Positions 55,864-64,000 of a stretch of 64,000 bases of DNA are shown in pieces. This stretch comes from CAWJMD01 sp963700925 (GTDB lineage: Bacteria > Actinomycetota > Actinomycetes > Actinomycetales > CAWJMD01). A program made the translations under genes and the position numbers. Location of the stretch: positions 3,534,001-3,598,000 of the forward strand of contig OY969553.1 in the NCBI GenBank assembly GCA_963700925.1, written 5' to 3'. How positions within the stretch are numbered: the first letter of the stretch is position 1; every line of letters starts with the position of its first letter. Under the pieces are notes generated by a model. It was given only the letters and a program-made list of their open reading frames with translations. It did no database searches and was not told the origin of the DNA.

Positions 55864-58008
55864 ATGACGACGCCCACAGACCCCGGGCCGGCCGGTCCCA
55901 CCGCCCAGAACCAACGCACGATCTCCCGCCGTCACCTCCTCGGCGCAGGCGCGGCGATCGGGGCGGGCGTCGCGGTGGGATCGTTCCTCCCGCCGTCGGT
56001 GCGCGCTGCTGCCGCGATGCGGCCGCCGCCGGGCGGGCTCGACGCGATCGACCACGTGGTCATCCTGATGCAGGAGAACCGGTCCTTCGACCACCTCTAC
56101 GGCACCCTGCGAGGTGTGATCGGGTTCGATGACCGCAGCGCCCTCCGGCGGCGCTCCGGAGAGTCGATCTTCGAGCAGCCGCGCGTGCCAACCGGCAGCG
56201 TGCTCCCGTTCGGCATTCGCGAGGCGGCGGAGCGTGAGGACCAAGACGTGCAGTACGTGGCATCGCTCCCGCACGGCTGGCCGGACGGGCAGGCCGCCTG
56301 GGGCGGAGGGTGGTTCGACGGCTGGGTGCCCGCCAAGGGACCGGCGACGATGGCGTTCTACGACCGCGCCGACGTTCCCTTCCACTACGAGCTGGCCGAC
56401 ACCTTCACCGTGTGCGACGCCTACCATTGCTCGGTCCCGAGCTCGACCAGCCCGAATCGCAACTACCTCGTCAGCGGTCACACCGGGTACGAGCCGGGCT
56501 CGACGGAGCGGGCCGTGACCAACGCTGCGTACGACGAGGACCATCACCGCGGGTACGACTGGGTCACCTACCCTGAGCGGCTCGAACGGGCCGAGGTGAG
56601 CTGGCAGGTCTACCAGGAGTGGGACAACTTCGGCGACAACAACCTCGAGTTCTTCGCGTTCTTCAAGGCGATCATGGCCAAGGCCCTTGCGAGCGTGGAC
56701 GGGGGAGTCCACAAGAACCTGACGAGCTTCTACGGGTCGCTGTGGGACAAGTCGGAAGCGGAGCAGGACGCCCGGCTGGCCGAGCTCGACGCCTCGGTGG
56801 CGACCCTTCGACCCAAGGAGCGCAGCTTCTTCGAGCGCGGGCTGCGGCGAACCCGACCGGAGACGCTGGTGCCGAGCTTCGCCGCGGATGTCGCTGCAGA
56901 TCGACTCGCGGCCGTGACCTACCTCGTGCCGTCGGCGGCGGACTCGGAGCACCCTGGCGCGTCGTCACCGATCCAGAGTGCGCGTCTCACGTACGAGGTG
57001 CTCGACGCCCTCGCCTCGCACCAGGACGTCTGGTCGAAGACAGCCGTCTTCATCACGTACGACGAGTTCGACGGCTTCTTCGATCACGTGCCACCGCCGG
57101 TCGCACCTGCGGAGGTCGACGACGAGTACTACCTGGCCCAGCCGGTCGGCATGGGTCCACGGGTGCCGATGATCGTGGTGTCGCCGTGGACGGTAGGCGG
57201 GTACGCCTGCTCCGAGGTGTTCGACCACTCGTCGATCACCCAGTTCCTCGAGCTGTGGACCGGCGTCCGGTCGCCCGTGATCAGCGACTGGCGTCGCTGC
57301 GCGGCAGGAGACCTGATGTCGGCGTTCGACTTCGAGCAGCACGCCGACCTTCCTCCGATCGAACAGCCGGGGCCGGTGCCGCCATTCACCGAGCGGTGGG
57401 AGCCCGGCCCGCCGGCCGACCAGGCCCAGCCGGCGCAGGAGCCCGGATCGAGGCCTGCCCGGCCGCTCCACTACCGACCGGAGGCGCGCGCCGTCGTGAG
57501 CAAGAACATGCTGACGCTGGTCCTTGACGACCGCGGCCGCAGGTCCAGCCACTTCGCGATCTACGGTTACGAGGGCGCCGGCACGATCCGTCCGGTCCAC
57601 CTGGACGTCGCCCGTCGTACGACCCGCACGTTCCAGATCGTCGGCCCCACGTACGACGTCGTCGTGACCGGGCCCAACCGCTTCCGGCGCGACTTCGCCG
57701 GGTCGACCCTCGGCACCGCGTCCGCGCTGGTCGTCAGCAGTCATCAGGCAGAGGACGAGCAGACGATCGAGGTCAGGCTCCACAACAAGGGCACGTCACG
57801 CCTGGAGGTCACCGTTGCGCCGCTTGCGTACTCGGACCTCCCGCCGGTGTCGGTGGTGCTGCGGGCCGGCCGGCGCCGCACCGTCGAGTGGCCGGCAGGG
57901 GATGCTCACGGCTGGTACGACCTCCAGATCACGGTGGCCGACGACTCGTCGTTCCGACGGCGGATCACTGGCCACCTGGAGAATGGGCGTCCCAGCGTCA
58001 CCGGCTGA
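55864..58008 (+). CDS. Phospholipase C, phosphocholine-specific type (Tat-exported)
   Basis: 714 residues from the ATG at 55864. A twin-arginine signal (TISRRHLLGAGAAIGAGVAVG) opens the protein. The alkaline-phosphatase-like catalytic domain has DAIDHVVILMQENRSFDHLYGTLRGV, YHCSVPSSTSPNRNYLVSGHTG, YDEFDGFFDHVPPPVAP and GMGPRVPMIVVSPWT, all typical of bacterial phosphocholine-preferring phospholipase C. Two C-terminal DUF756-type beta-sandwich repeats follow (NMLTLVLDDRGRRSSHFAIYG; TIEVRLHNKGTSRLEVTV). It hydrolyses phosphatidylcholine-like lipids outside the cell, perhaps for phosphate or carbon supply. Confidence 0.93.
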   Translation: MTTPTDPGPAGPTAQNQRTISRRHLLGAGAAIGAGVAVGSFLPPSVRAAAAMRPPPGGLDAIDHVVILMQENRSFDHLYGTLRGVIGFDDRSALRRRSGESIFEQPRVPTGSVLPFGIREAAEREDQDVQYVASLPHGWPDGQAAWGGGWFDGWVPAKGPATMAFYDRADVPFHYELADTFTVCDAYHCSVPSSTSPNRNYLVSGHTGYEPGSTERAVTNAAYDEDHHRGYDWVTYPERLERAEVSWQVYQEWDNFGDNNLEFFAFFKAIMAKALASVDGGVHKNLTSFYGSLWDKSEAEQDARLAELDASVATLRPKERSFFERGLRRTRPETLVPSFAADVAADRLAAVTYLVPSAADSEHPGASSPIQSARLTYEVLDALASHQDVWSKTAVFITYDEFDGFFDHVPPPVAPAEVDDEYYLAQPVGMGPRVPMIVVSPWTVGGYACSEVFDHSSITQFLELWTGVRSPVISDWRRCAAGDLMSAFDFEQHADLPPIEQPGPVPPFTERWEPGPPADQAQPAQEPGSRPARPLHYRPEARAVVSKNMLTLVLDDRGRRSSHFAIYGYEGAGTIRPVHLDVARRTTRTFQIVGPTYDVVVTGPNRFRRDFAGSTLGTASALVVSSHQAEDEQTIEVRLHNKGTSRLEVTVAPLAYSDLPPVSVVLRAGRRRTVEWPAGDAHGWYDLQITVADDSSFRRRITGHLENGRPSVTG

Positions 58009-58028
58009 GTCAGGTCCGGAAGCCCGTG

Positions 58029-59006
58029 TCACGCCTGCTGCTGCAGCGCCACTGGTGCAGCGAACCGGCGGTCGTTGTCGACGCTCGCTCCGGACCACGT
58101 CGTGCCGGCCGGGTGGACGTCCAGCCGAAGGACGTCGGGACGGGCGTAGTGGCCCACCGGGTCGAACTGCCGTCGCGCCGTGACGATCTCGTCGAGGTCG
58201 AGCGTCGCGACCAACATGCCGGACTGCTCGATCAACGGGCCCGCCAGCACGGTCCCGTCGGGGCCGACGATCGCCGTGCCGCCTCGTGACATCCAGTCGT
58301 CCGCTCCGCCGTAGAGGCCTTCCGCGCCGGGCAACGACCGGGGCACGTCCGCGCCGTTGAGGCACGAGTTGGTGCCGATCACGAAGACCCTGCCCTCCCT
58401 GGCGATGTGTCGCAGGGTCGGCAGCCAGGCGTCGCTGTCGTCCCAGGTCGGGGCGAGGTAGATCTCGACGCCCTGCTCGTACATGGCCGCCCGGGCCAGC
58501 GGCATCAGGTTCTCCCAGCAGATCAAGCCGCCGATCCGACCGAACTCAGTGGGAACGACTGTGAGCGACGGCCCGGCGCCGTTGCTCCAGATGGTGCGCT
58601 CGCCGCCGGTCGGTATCAGCTTGCGGTGGATGCCGGCGACAGCCCCCGAGGGATCCAGGTAGACCAGCGTGTTGTAGAGGCTGGCGGACGGAACCCGTTC
58701 GGTGACGCCGACGACGACCCACACCCCGGCGGCGCGAGCAGCGTCGCCGAGGCGGTCCGTGACGGGGCCCGGCACGTCGACGGCCTGCTCGTGCAGCCTC
58801 CGGTAGAGCTTGACGTCCGCCCAGGCCGGCCGACGCCAGACCCAGTCGGGGTAGCCCGGCACGACCGCCTCGGGGAAGACCACGAGCTGGGCGCCCTGCG
58901 CTGCGGCGTCGGCCACGTCGCTGACGAGCCGGTCGACGGTGGCGTCGCGGTCGAGGAAGACCGGCGTCGACTGGACCGCGGCGACCCTCAGCGTGCCCAT
59001 CGTCAC
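58029..59006 (-). CDS. Nitrilase/cyanide hydratase family carbon-nitrogen hydrolase
   Basis: 325 residues. The GTG at 59006 overlaps the stop of the methyltransferase gene (GTGA); an ATG two codons later is an alternative. The catalytic triad is complete: Glu in VVFPEAVVPGYPDW, Lys in GIHRKLIPTGGERTIW, and Cys in GGLICWENLMPLARAAMYEQG. TWDDSDAWLPTLRHIAREGRVFVIGTNS and SRGGTAIVGPDGTVLAGPL complete the family pattern of true nitrilases (branch 1). It hydrolyses a nitrile to an acid and ammonia. It forms a two-gene operon with the methyltransferase. Confidence 0.92.
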   Translation of the reverse strand: MTMGTLRVAAVQSTPVFLDRDATVDRLVSDVADAAAQGAQLVVFPEAVVPGYPDWVWRRPAWADVKLYRRLHEQAVDVPGPVTDRLGDAARAAGVWVVVGVTERVPSASLYNTLVYLDPSGAVAGIHRKLIPTGGERTIWSNGAGPSLTVVPTEFGRIGGLICWENLMPLARAAMYEQGVEIYLAPTWDDSDAWLPTLRHIAREGRVFVIGTNSCLNGADVPRSLPGAEGLYGGADDWMSRGGTAIVGPDGTVLAGPLIEQSGMLVATLDLDEIVTARRQFDPVGHYARPDVLRLDVHPAGTTWSGASVDNDRRFAAPVALQQQA

Positions 59007-59854
59007 TTGGTGCCGCTGGCGACGAGCAGCTCGCAGGGACCGACGAATCCGGCCGCCGACTCGAACTGCCGCAGTCCGGCCTCGACCTCGGCCCAGACGT
59101 CCTCCCGCTCATCCTCTGGCACGCCGGCGAGCATCTGGTGCAGGGCGCCGAACGACTCGCGCTCGAAGCGCAGGCACTCCGTCGCCGACGGCAGCACGAG
59201 GGGGGCGTCGACCGCTTCCACGGTCACGTCGCGGAAGCCGGCGGTGGCCATCGCCTGCTCCAGCACACCGGCAGCGCCCAGGCTGAACGGACCGGGAAGC
59301 CCCGGACCCGGTGCAGGCAGCCCGGCGCGGCGACGGATCACCGACACGGGCACGGAGAAGAAGCCGTTGCGGTCGGGCGTGGAGTAGACGACCGCTGAGG
59401 CCCGTCCGCCCGGTCGCAGCGCTGCGCGGATGCCGGCCAGTGCACCGGGCTGGTCCGGCAGGTAGATCAGGCCGAGGCGCGAGATCGCCGCGTCGAAGCT
59501 GCCGTCGGCCAGGTCGCCGAGCTGCTCGGCGTCGGCCTCAACGGTCTGGACGTTCGTGACGCCGGCCTCGGCCGCCTGCTTGGCGGCGTAGGTCAGGATC
59601 GTGGGCGAGATGTCGGTCGCCACGACGCGGCCGTCGGCGCCTGCGCGGCGGGCGGCCGCCAGCGTCTGGCCACCTGCCCCGGCCGCGACGTCGAGCACCG
59701 AGGTGCCGTCGGCCACACCGGCGCCGTCGAGCATGCGCTCCGTAGCGTGCCCGAGCCATGTCTCGAGCGTGGGTCCCCAGCGGTGCCACGCCTCCGCGGC
59801 GTCCTCCCACTGCTGGCGGGTCGTCGTCTTGTACTGAACGGGGTCGAAGCTCAT
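59003..59854 (-). CDS. Class I SAM-dependent methyltransferase
   Basis: 283 residues from the ATG at 59854. Motif I is VLDVAAGAGGQTLAAARRAG, strand 2 VVATDISPTILTYA, then VQTVEADAEQLGDLADGSFDAAISRLGLIYLPDQPGAL and ALRPGGRASAVVYSTPDRN. The last 70 residues (CLRFERESFGALHQMLAGVPEDEREDVWAEVEAGLRQFE) form a helical substrate cap. The substrate is unknown. It is coupled to the nitrilase gene and divergent from the large AAA protein by 129 bases. Confidence 0.88.
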   Translation of the reverse strand: MSFDPVQYKTTTRQQWEDAAEAWHRWGPTLETWLGHATERMLDGAGVADGTSVLDVAAGAGGQTLAAARRAGADGRVVATDISPTILTYAAKQAAEAGVTNVQTVEADAEQLGDLADGSFDAAISRLGLIYLPDQPGALAGIRAALRPGGRASAVVYSTPDRNGFFSVPVSVIRRRAGLPAPGPGLPGPFSLGAAGVLEQAMATAGFRDVTVEAVDAPLVLPSATECLRFERESFGALHQMLAGVPEDEREDVWAEVEAGLRQFESAAGFVGPCELLVASGTK

Positions 59855-59983
59855 CTCGTCCTCCTCGGACCGGGTCTGGGTGGTGTCTCACACCAAGGGC
59901 GCTAGGACGTCGCTGCGACCCGGAAGACTCGATCTGGCGGATCGCCAGGCGACGGGCGGGCCTGGACGGGGCACGATGGCGAC

Positions 59984-62900
59984 GTGGACCACCCGGAGTG
60001 GGAGGGGCTCGTCGGGCGCGACGACGCGCTGGCGCGAGTCGAGCGCGCCGTGGCCGCTGCGCGACTCGGGACGCGGGCGACGCTGATGGTCACCGGGGCC
60101 GCCGGAATGGGCAAGACCGCCCTGCTGCGGACGGCGCTGGACAGCGCGCGTGACCTCGACGTCAGGTGGGGAACCTGCGTCGAGGGTGGCGCCGCGCCCG
60201 GTTACTGGCCGTGGACACAGGTGCTCAACGGTCTGGTGCGCGGCGCAGGAGTCGACCGTGCGCGCGCGGCGGCGGGGGCCGACCTCGGGCTGGTGGCGAC
60301 GATCGCGCCGGCCCTCGGCGAGCAGGGCGTGACCGAGCAGTCCGACCGGGGTCAGATGCTGCTGCTCGACGCGACGGTGGCGTGGCTGCACGCGCTGGCG
60401 GCGGTCCGCCCGGTGGTCGTCGTGATCGACGACCTGCAGTGGGTGGACGAGTCCTCTCTCGCGCTGCTGGAGCTCGTGGTGCAGGATCCTCGCCCGGCGC
60501 CGGTGTGCGTCCTGGCGACCCTGCGGCATGACGAGGTGCCGCAGCCACTGCAGCAGCGCGTGACGTCGCTCGTCGCGCGGGCCGACCACATCCGCCTGAC
60601 CGGCCTCGACCGCAGCTCGGTGCACCGCCTGGTCGACCAGGTCATCGGCGGACGCACTGCGGAGGTGATCGCGGGCGCCATCTTCGAGCGGGCCGGCGGG
60701 CACCCGTTCTTCACGCGGGAGCTGGCGCTCGCGGTGGCGGACGGGCTGCCGCCGGAGCAGGTGCCGGACGCGATCCGGGACGCCATCGAGCGGCGAGCGG
60801 CGTCGCTGTCGTCCGCGACCCAGGAGCTGCTGCGGGTGGCGGCTGTTACCGGGTCCGTGATGCTGCCTGACGTGATCGCCGCGGTCACGGGCCAGGCGAC
60901 CGACGTGGTGGCGGCTGCCACCTCAGAGGCGGTCTCCGCCGGGATGCTTCGCTCGGATGCACGTGGCCTGCAGTTCGCGCACGACCTGTTCCGCGAGACC
61001 TTGGCCGAGGCCGTGGCCCCCGCATCGAGGCCCGCACTCCACCTGGCCGTCGGCGCTGCGCTGGAGGCGAGGGCTGAGCGGGGTGGTGACGTCGCTGCCT
61101 CGGACCTGGCTCGCCACTTCCGCAAGGCCGTGTCGTGCGGTGGCCTCGACCGGGCGGTCACCTGGGCACTCCGCGCGGCTGCGGCCGACCGCTCGGCACT
61201 GGCTCTGTCCGAGGCAGCAACCCACCTGCGTCGACTGCGGGCCGCGGCGGCCGACGCCGGGCTCGCGCTGGCCGACGACCAGACCGTCGACGTACTGCTG
61301 GCCGAGGCGGACCTGCTGGCGAGGTCGGGTCGGCCCTCCGACGCCCGAGGCCTGCTGCGGGCGGCTCGTGCGGCTGCAGACCGCGCCGGCGACGCCGTCC
61401 GCACGACACGCGTCGCGCTGGCCGTCGCGGCGCTGGGCTCGCGCTTCGCCAGCCGCCGCGACGACGTCATCGCCGAGCTGGAGACGGCGCTCGCCGCCGT
61501 AGGACAGACCGACGCGGCCCTGGACGCCCAGCTGATGGCGGCGCTCGCGCGGGAGCTGCAGCACTCGGTGCCGGAGCAGCGCGCGAGAGCCGGCCCACTC
61601 ACGGAGCAGGCGCTGCTTCGCGGTCGCACGACCGGCGACCGCGACGTCGTCAGGGCGTGCCTGCTGGCCCGTCACGACGTGCTCTGGACGCCGGGCGAGG
61701 CGGTTCGGCGGGCCGAGGTCGTCGCCGAGCTGGTCGCCCTCACCGGGGCCGGTGGTGACCTGGAGCAACAGGCCGAGGCGCTGCTGCTTCACGCAAATGC
61801 GCTGCTGGAGAGCGGGAGTGCCGCCTTCGGCCCCTACCTGGAGATGTGCCTGGAGCTGCTCGCCGGCCTCGGACAGCCCCGCCACCTCTACACGATCGAG
61901 ACCCGACGGGCGTGCGTGGCACTGCTCCGTGGCGGCCTCGACGAGGCGGACGCCCGGATCGAGCAGGCAGCCGTGCTGGGGGAGCGGCTGCGTGAGCCTG
62001 ACACCGGCAACGTGCGCATGTCCCAGCGCCTGGAGCTCGTGCGCGCGCGTGGCCTCCCCGAAGAGCTGGCCGCGTTCGCCGCGGAGGCGGTCGCGCACTG
62101 GACGGGGGCGCCGGTGCATGCGCACGCCGTTGCCGCCGGTTTCTGCGCCCGCGCAGGCGATCTCGAGTCGGCAAGACACCACGTGGCCGCTGTGAGAGAC
62201 CTCGGAACGTGGCGGGCCGACCGGTCGTACCTCTGGTCGGTGTTCGTGCGAGAGCTCGCCGTGGCCGCCGTGGCCCTCGACGACCGGACGCTGTGCGCGG
62301 AGCTGCTCGAGGACCTGCAGCCGCTCGTGGGCACGTGCGGGGTGAACGGTGCGGTCGTCGCGTTCGCGGGGTGCCACTCGCACACAGCCGGGCGACTGGC
62401 CGCCGCACTGGGAGATGCCGGGCTGGCCCGTACCATGCTCGAGGATGCATGTCTGGTCTACGAGCGCCTCGGTGCTGCGTCCCTGGCCGAGGCACGGGCC
62501 GACCTCGCTGAGGTTGGCGAAGCGACCGTAGCCGCGGGAGCCGCGCTGCGTCGACGGGGCCCGGTCTGGGAGGTGACGTACGCCGGGCGGACGGCTGCCG
62601 TCGGACACTGCAAAGGGCTGTTGGACATCGCCCACCTGGTTCGCCGGCCCGGGGCCGACCTGCACGTGCTCGACCTCGTGCAGTCCGGCGTCCGATCGGA
62701 TCCGGCCGGCGAGGTACTCGACCGCACCGCGCTGTCGGCCTACCGGCAGAGGTTGGCCACGCTCTCAGACGAGCGCGAGGACGCCGAAAGTCGTTCGGAC
62801 GACGCGAAGCTGCGCACGCTCGACGAGGAGCACGATGCGCTCCTCGCCGAGCTGCGGCACGGGACCGGGCTGGGCGGGCGGGCACGTGAGTTCGCCAACC

Positions 62901-63064
62901 ATCCGGCCGAGCGCGCGCGCAAGGCGGTCACCGCACGGATCCGCGACGCCGTCCGGCGCGTCGGGGAGGCACACCCCGAGCTCGGTGCGCACCTCGACCG
63001 AGAGCTCGTCACCGGGGTCCGCTGCCGGTACCGAGGTGCCGAGCGCTGGGAGGTCGAGGTCTGA
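59984..63064 (+). CDS. Large AAA/STAND ATPase without a recognisable LuxR helix-turn-helix
   Basis: 1026 residues from a GTG at 59984. Near the start is a P-loop, VTGAAGMGKT (Walker A, ~37-45), with Walker B VVVVIDDLQWVDESSLALLELV and sensor-like CVLATLRHDEVP, as in AAA_16/MalT-LuxR STAND regulators. A ~500-residue helical repeat region of TPR type follows. The last ~170 residues (EVTYAGRTAAVGHCKGLLDIAHLVRRPGADLHVLDLV; GLGGRAREF; ERARKAVTARIRDAVRRVGEAHPELGAHLDRELVTGVRCRYRG) resemble a C-terminal domain shared by actinobacterial ATPases. No LuxR HTH is seen. It may regulate or act with the divergent methyltransferase-nitrilase pair. Confidence 0.82.
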   Translation: MDHPEWEGLVGRDDALARVERAVAAARLGTRATLMVTGAAGMGKTALLRTALDSARDLDVRWGTCVEGGAAPGYWPWTQVLNGLVRGAGVDRARAAAGADLGLVATIAPALGEQGVTEQSDRGQMLLLDATVAWLHALAAVRPVVVVIDDLQWVDESSLALLELVVQDPRPAPVCVLATLRHDEVPQPLQQRVTSLVARADHIRLTGLDRSSVHRLVDQVIGGRTAEVIAGAIFERAGGHPFFTRELALAVADGLPPEQVPDAIRDAIERRAASLSSATQELLRVAAVTGSVMLPDVIAAVTGQATDVVAAATSEAVSAGMLRSDARGLQFAHDLFRETLAEAVAPASRPALHLAVGAALEARAERGGDVAASDLARHFRKAVSCGGLDRAVTWALRAAAADRSALALSEAATHLRRLRAAAADAGLALADDQTVDVLLAEADLLARSGRPSDARGLLRAARAAADRAGDAVRTTRVALAVAALGSRFASRRDDVIAELETALAAVGQTDAALDAQLMAALARELQHSVPEQRARAGPLTEQALLRGRTTGDRDVVRACLLARHDVLWTPGEAVRRAEVVAELVALTGAGGDLEQQAEALLLHANALLESGSAAFGPYLEMCLELLAGLGQPRHLYTIETRRACVALLRGGLDEADARIEQAAVLGERLREPDTGNVRMSQRLELVRARGLPEELAAFAAEAVAHWTGAPVHAHAVAAGFCARAGDLESARHHVAAVRDLGTWRADRSYLWSVFVRELAVAAVALDDRTLCAELLEDLQPLVGTCGVNGAVVAFAGCHSHTAGRLAAALGDAGLARTMLEDACLVYERLGAASLAEARADLAEVGEATVAAGAALRRRGPVWEVTYAGRTAAVGHCKGLLDIAHLVRRPGADLHVLDLVQSGVRSDPAGEVLDRTALSAYRQRLATLSDEREDAESRSDDAKLRTLDEEHDALLAELRHGTGLGGRAREFANHPAERARKAVTARIRDAVRRVGEAHPELGAHLDRELVTGVRCRYRGAERWEVEV

Positions 63065-63087
63065 GACGCGTTCGGCGCGAGGCGATC

Positions 63088-64000
63088 TCAGTCGCCCTTG
63101 ACGTTGACGATCTGTCGCAGCACGTGGCGAACCTCGACCAGGTCGGCGGCGTCAGCCATCACACGGTCAATGTCCTTGTAGGCCTGCGGGATCTCGTCGA
63201 CGAACGCATCGGTGTCGCGGTACTCGATGCCCGCCATCGCCGTACGCAGCTGCTCGTGCGTGAAGGTCTTGCGGGCCTTGGAACGCGAGTACTCCCGGCC
63301 GGCGCCGTGCGGGCTGGAGTTCAGCGCCACCGGGTTGCCGCGGCCGACCACGACGTACGAGGCCGTGCCCATCGACCCGGGGATCAGGCCGGGCTCGCCC
63401 TCACGGGCCGAGATGGCACCCTTGCGCGACAGCCAGACGTTCCTGCCGAAGTGCTTCTCCCGCTCGGTGAAGTTGTGGTGACAGTTCACCTCCTCGACGC
63501 GCTGCACCTCCTCGCCCGTCCACGCCTGCATGCAGGAGACGACCCGGTCCATCATCTCCTCGCGGTTGAGCAGGGCGAAGTGCTGGGCCCAGCGCAGCTC
63601 ACGGATGTAGGTCCAGAACTCCTCGGTGCCCTCGGCCAGGTACGCCAGGTCGGGGTCCGGCAGCGAGATCCACCACTTCTGGCACAGGTCGCGCGCCACC
63701 TTGATGTGGTGCGTGGCGATCTTGTTGCCCACACCGCGGCTGCCCGAGTGCAGGAACAGCCACACGCGGTCGGTCTCGTCGACGGTCACCTCGATGAAGT
63801 GGTTGCCCGAGCCGAGGGTGCCCAGCTGCAGGCGCCAGTTGCCAGCGTACCTGTCCGGGTCGAAGCCGGCCTTCTCAGCCCGCTTCTCCAGGTCTGAGAT
63901 CCGCACGGCCGCAGTCTCACTCACCTCGGTGTTGTACTTGCCCGCAGACAGCGGCACTGCAGCCTCGATGGCCTCGCGAAGGTGGCGCCTGTCGGACGGG
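63088..64000 (-). CDS. rtcB: RNA-splicing ligase RtcB, C-terminal part
   Basis: The gene is open at the right edge; the frame continues past the internal GTG at 63957 (upstream reads SDRRHLREAIEAAVPLSAGKYN). About 303 residues are present. QLGTLGSGNHFIEV, FLHSGSRGVGNKIATHH, VNCHHNFTEREKHFG, IPGSMGTASYVVVGRGNPVALNSSPHGAGREYSRSKA and a C-terminal IVNVKGD are hallmark RtcB motifs. The His in SSPHGAGR forms the GMP adduct, and the His and Cys/Asp residues bind Mn. It joins RNA 2',3'-cyclic phosphate or 3'-phosphate ends to 5'-OH ends. Whether an archease partner is nearby cannot be seen. Confidence 0.96.
   Translation of the reverse strand, partial: PSDRRHLREAIEAAVPLSAGKYNTEVSETAAVRISDLEKRAEKAGFDPDRYAGNWRLQLGTLGSGNHFIEVTVDETDRVWLFLHSGSRGVGNKIATHHIKVARDLCQKWWISLPDPDLAYLAEGTEEFWTYIRELRWAQHFALLNREEMMDRVVSCMQAWTGEEVQRVEEVNCHHNFTEREKHFGRNVWLSRKGAISAREGEPGLIPGSMGTASYVVVGRGNPVALNSSPHGAGREYSRSKARKTFTHEQLRTAMAGIEYRDTDAFVDEIPQAYKDIDRVMADAADLVEVRHVLRQIVNVKGD

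Noticed and set aside
61740..62885. Arg/Pro-rich minus-strand ORF (381 residues) within the AAA protein gene
   Set aside because: Typical high-GC antisense artefact; the plus-strand frame encodes a continuous 1026-residue protein.

Overview
The window is a high-GC, densely packed bacterial chromosome segment. Gene content and order point to an actinobacterium. gatA-gatB, ilvB-ilvN-ilvC, serA, leuB, gltX, an FAH-family gene, an IclR regulator with leuCD, a lysine-tailed HU, a CofC-type guanylyltransferase, gpsA and ddl recur in the same neighbourhood as in Mycobacterium tuberculosis (roughly Rv2976-Rv3011). DUF222/HNH genes, MsiK-type sugar transporters without their own ATPase, CdaR/PucR and ROK regulators, and GTG starts fit the Nocardioidaceae/Propionibacteriales best (Aeromicrobium- or Nocardioides-like). 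That placement is inference.

Layout. 1-4.7 kb: the end of gatA, gatB and a membrane GGDEF-EAL protein. 4.7-7.6 kb: a lipoprotein sugar dehydrogenase, a D-2-hydroxyacid dehydrogenase and a hemerythrin. 7.6-13 kb: branched-chain amino-acid genes. ilvD is broken by four indels. A leader-peptide attenuator precedes ilvB-ilvN-ilvC. 13-18 kb: a second hemerythrin, a DUF222/HNH gene behind an SOS-like box, a methyltransferase/HxlR divergent pair, a glyoxalase-like gene and a ROK repressor. 18.4-21.5 kb: a sugar ABC importer divergent from the ROK gene. 21.5-26 kb: a phosphoesterase, serA, leuB (coupled to a tiny ORF) and ilvE. 26-31.3 kb: an amino-acid ABC importer with a DadA-like oxidoreductase and a divergent CdaR-type regulator. 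31.3-33.1 kb: cimA behind a second leader-peptide attenuator. 33.2-38.1 kb: accessory genes, including an ArsR/SRPBCC pair and a remnant of a small P-loop kinase. 38.1-42.1 kb: gltX, two CPBP membrane proteins, tRNA-Gln(CTG) and tRNA-Glu(CTC). 42.1-43.9 kb: a MerR gene with a symmetric operator and two divergent genes. 43.9-46.8 kb: the IclR regulator and leuCD. 47-54.7 kb: HU, murA, a CofC-cold-shock fusion, plsC, gpsA, a PLP gamma-family enzyme and ddl. 54.7-64 kb: an AlkZ-like glycosylase candidate, a Tat-exported phospholipase C, a methyltransferase-nitrilase pair divergent from a large AAA/STAND protein, and the end of rtcB.

How the genes fit together. The window carries much of isoleucine, valine and leucine synthesis (cimA, ilvBNC, ilvD, leuB, leuCD, ilvE) plus serA. 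Two of these units carry recognisable transcription attenuators. Their leader peptides suit their pathways: Leu-Leu-Leu-Val codons ahead of ilvBNC, and three Thr, one Leu and two Ile codons ahead of cimA. GatAB, GluRS, tRNA-Gln and tRNA-Glu form the indirect Gln-tRNA route. No CRISPR array, complete transposon, prophage or clearly new defence system is visible. The most informative items are the two attenuators, the fragmented ilvD, several palindromic operators in divergent promoters, the CofC-CSD fusion and the AAA/methyltransferase/nitrilase cluster.
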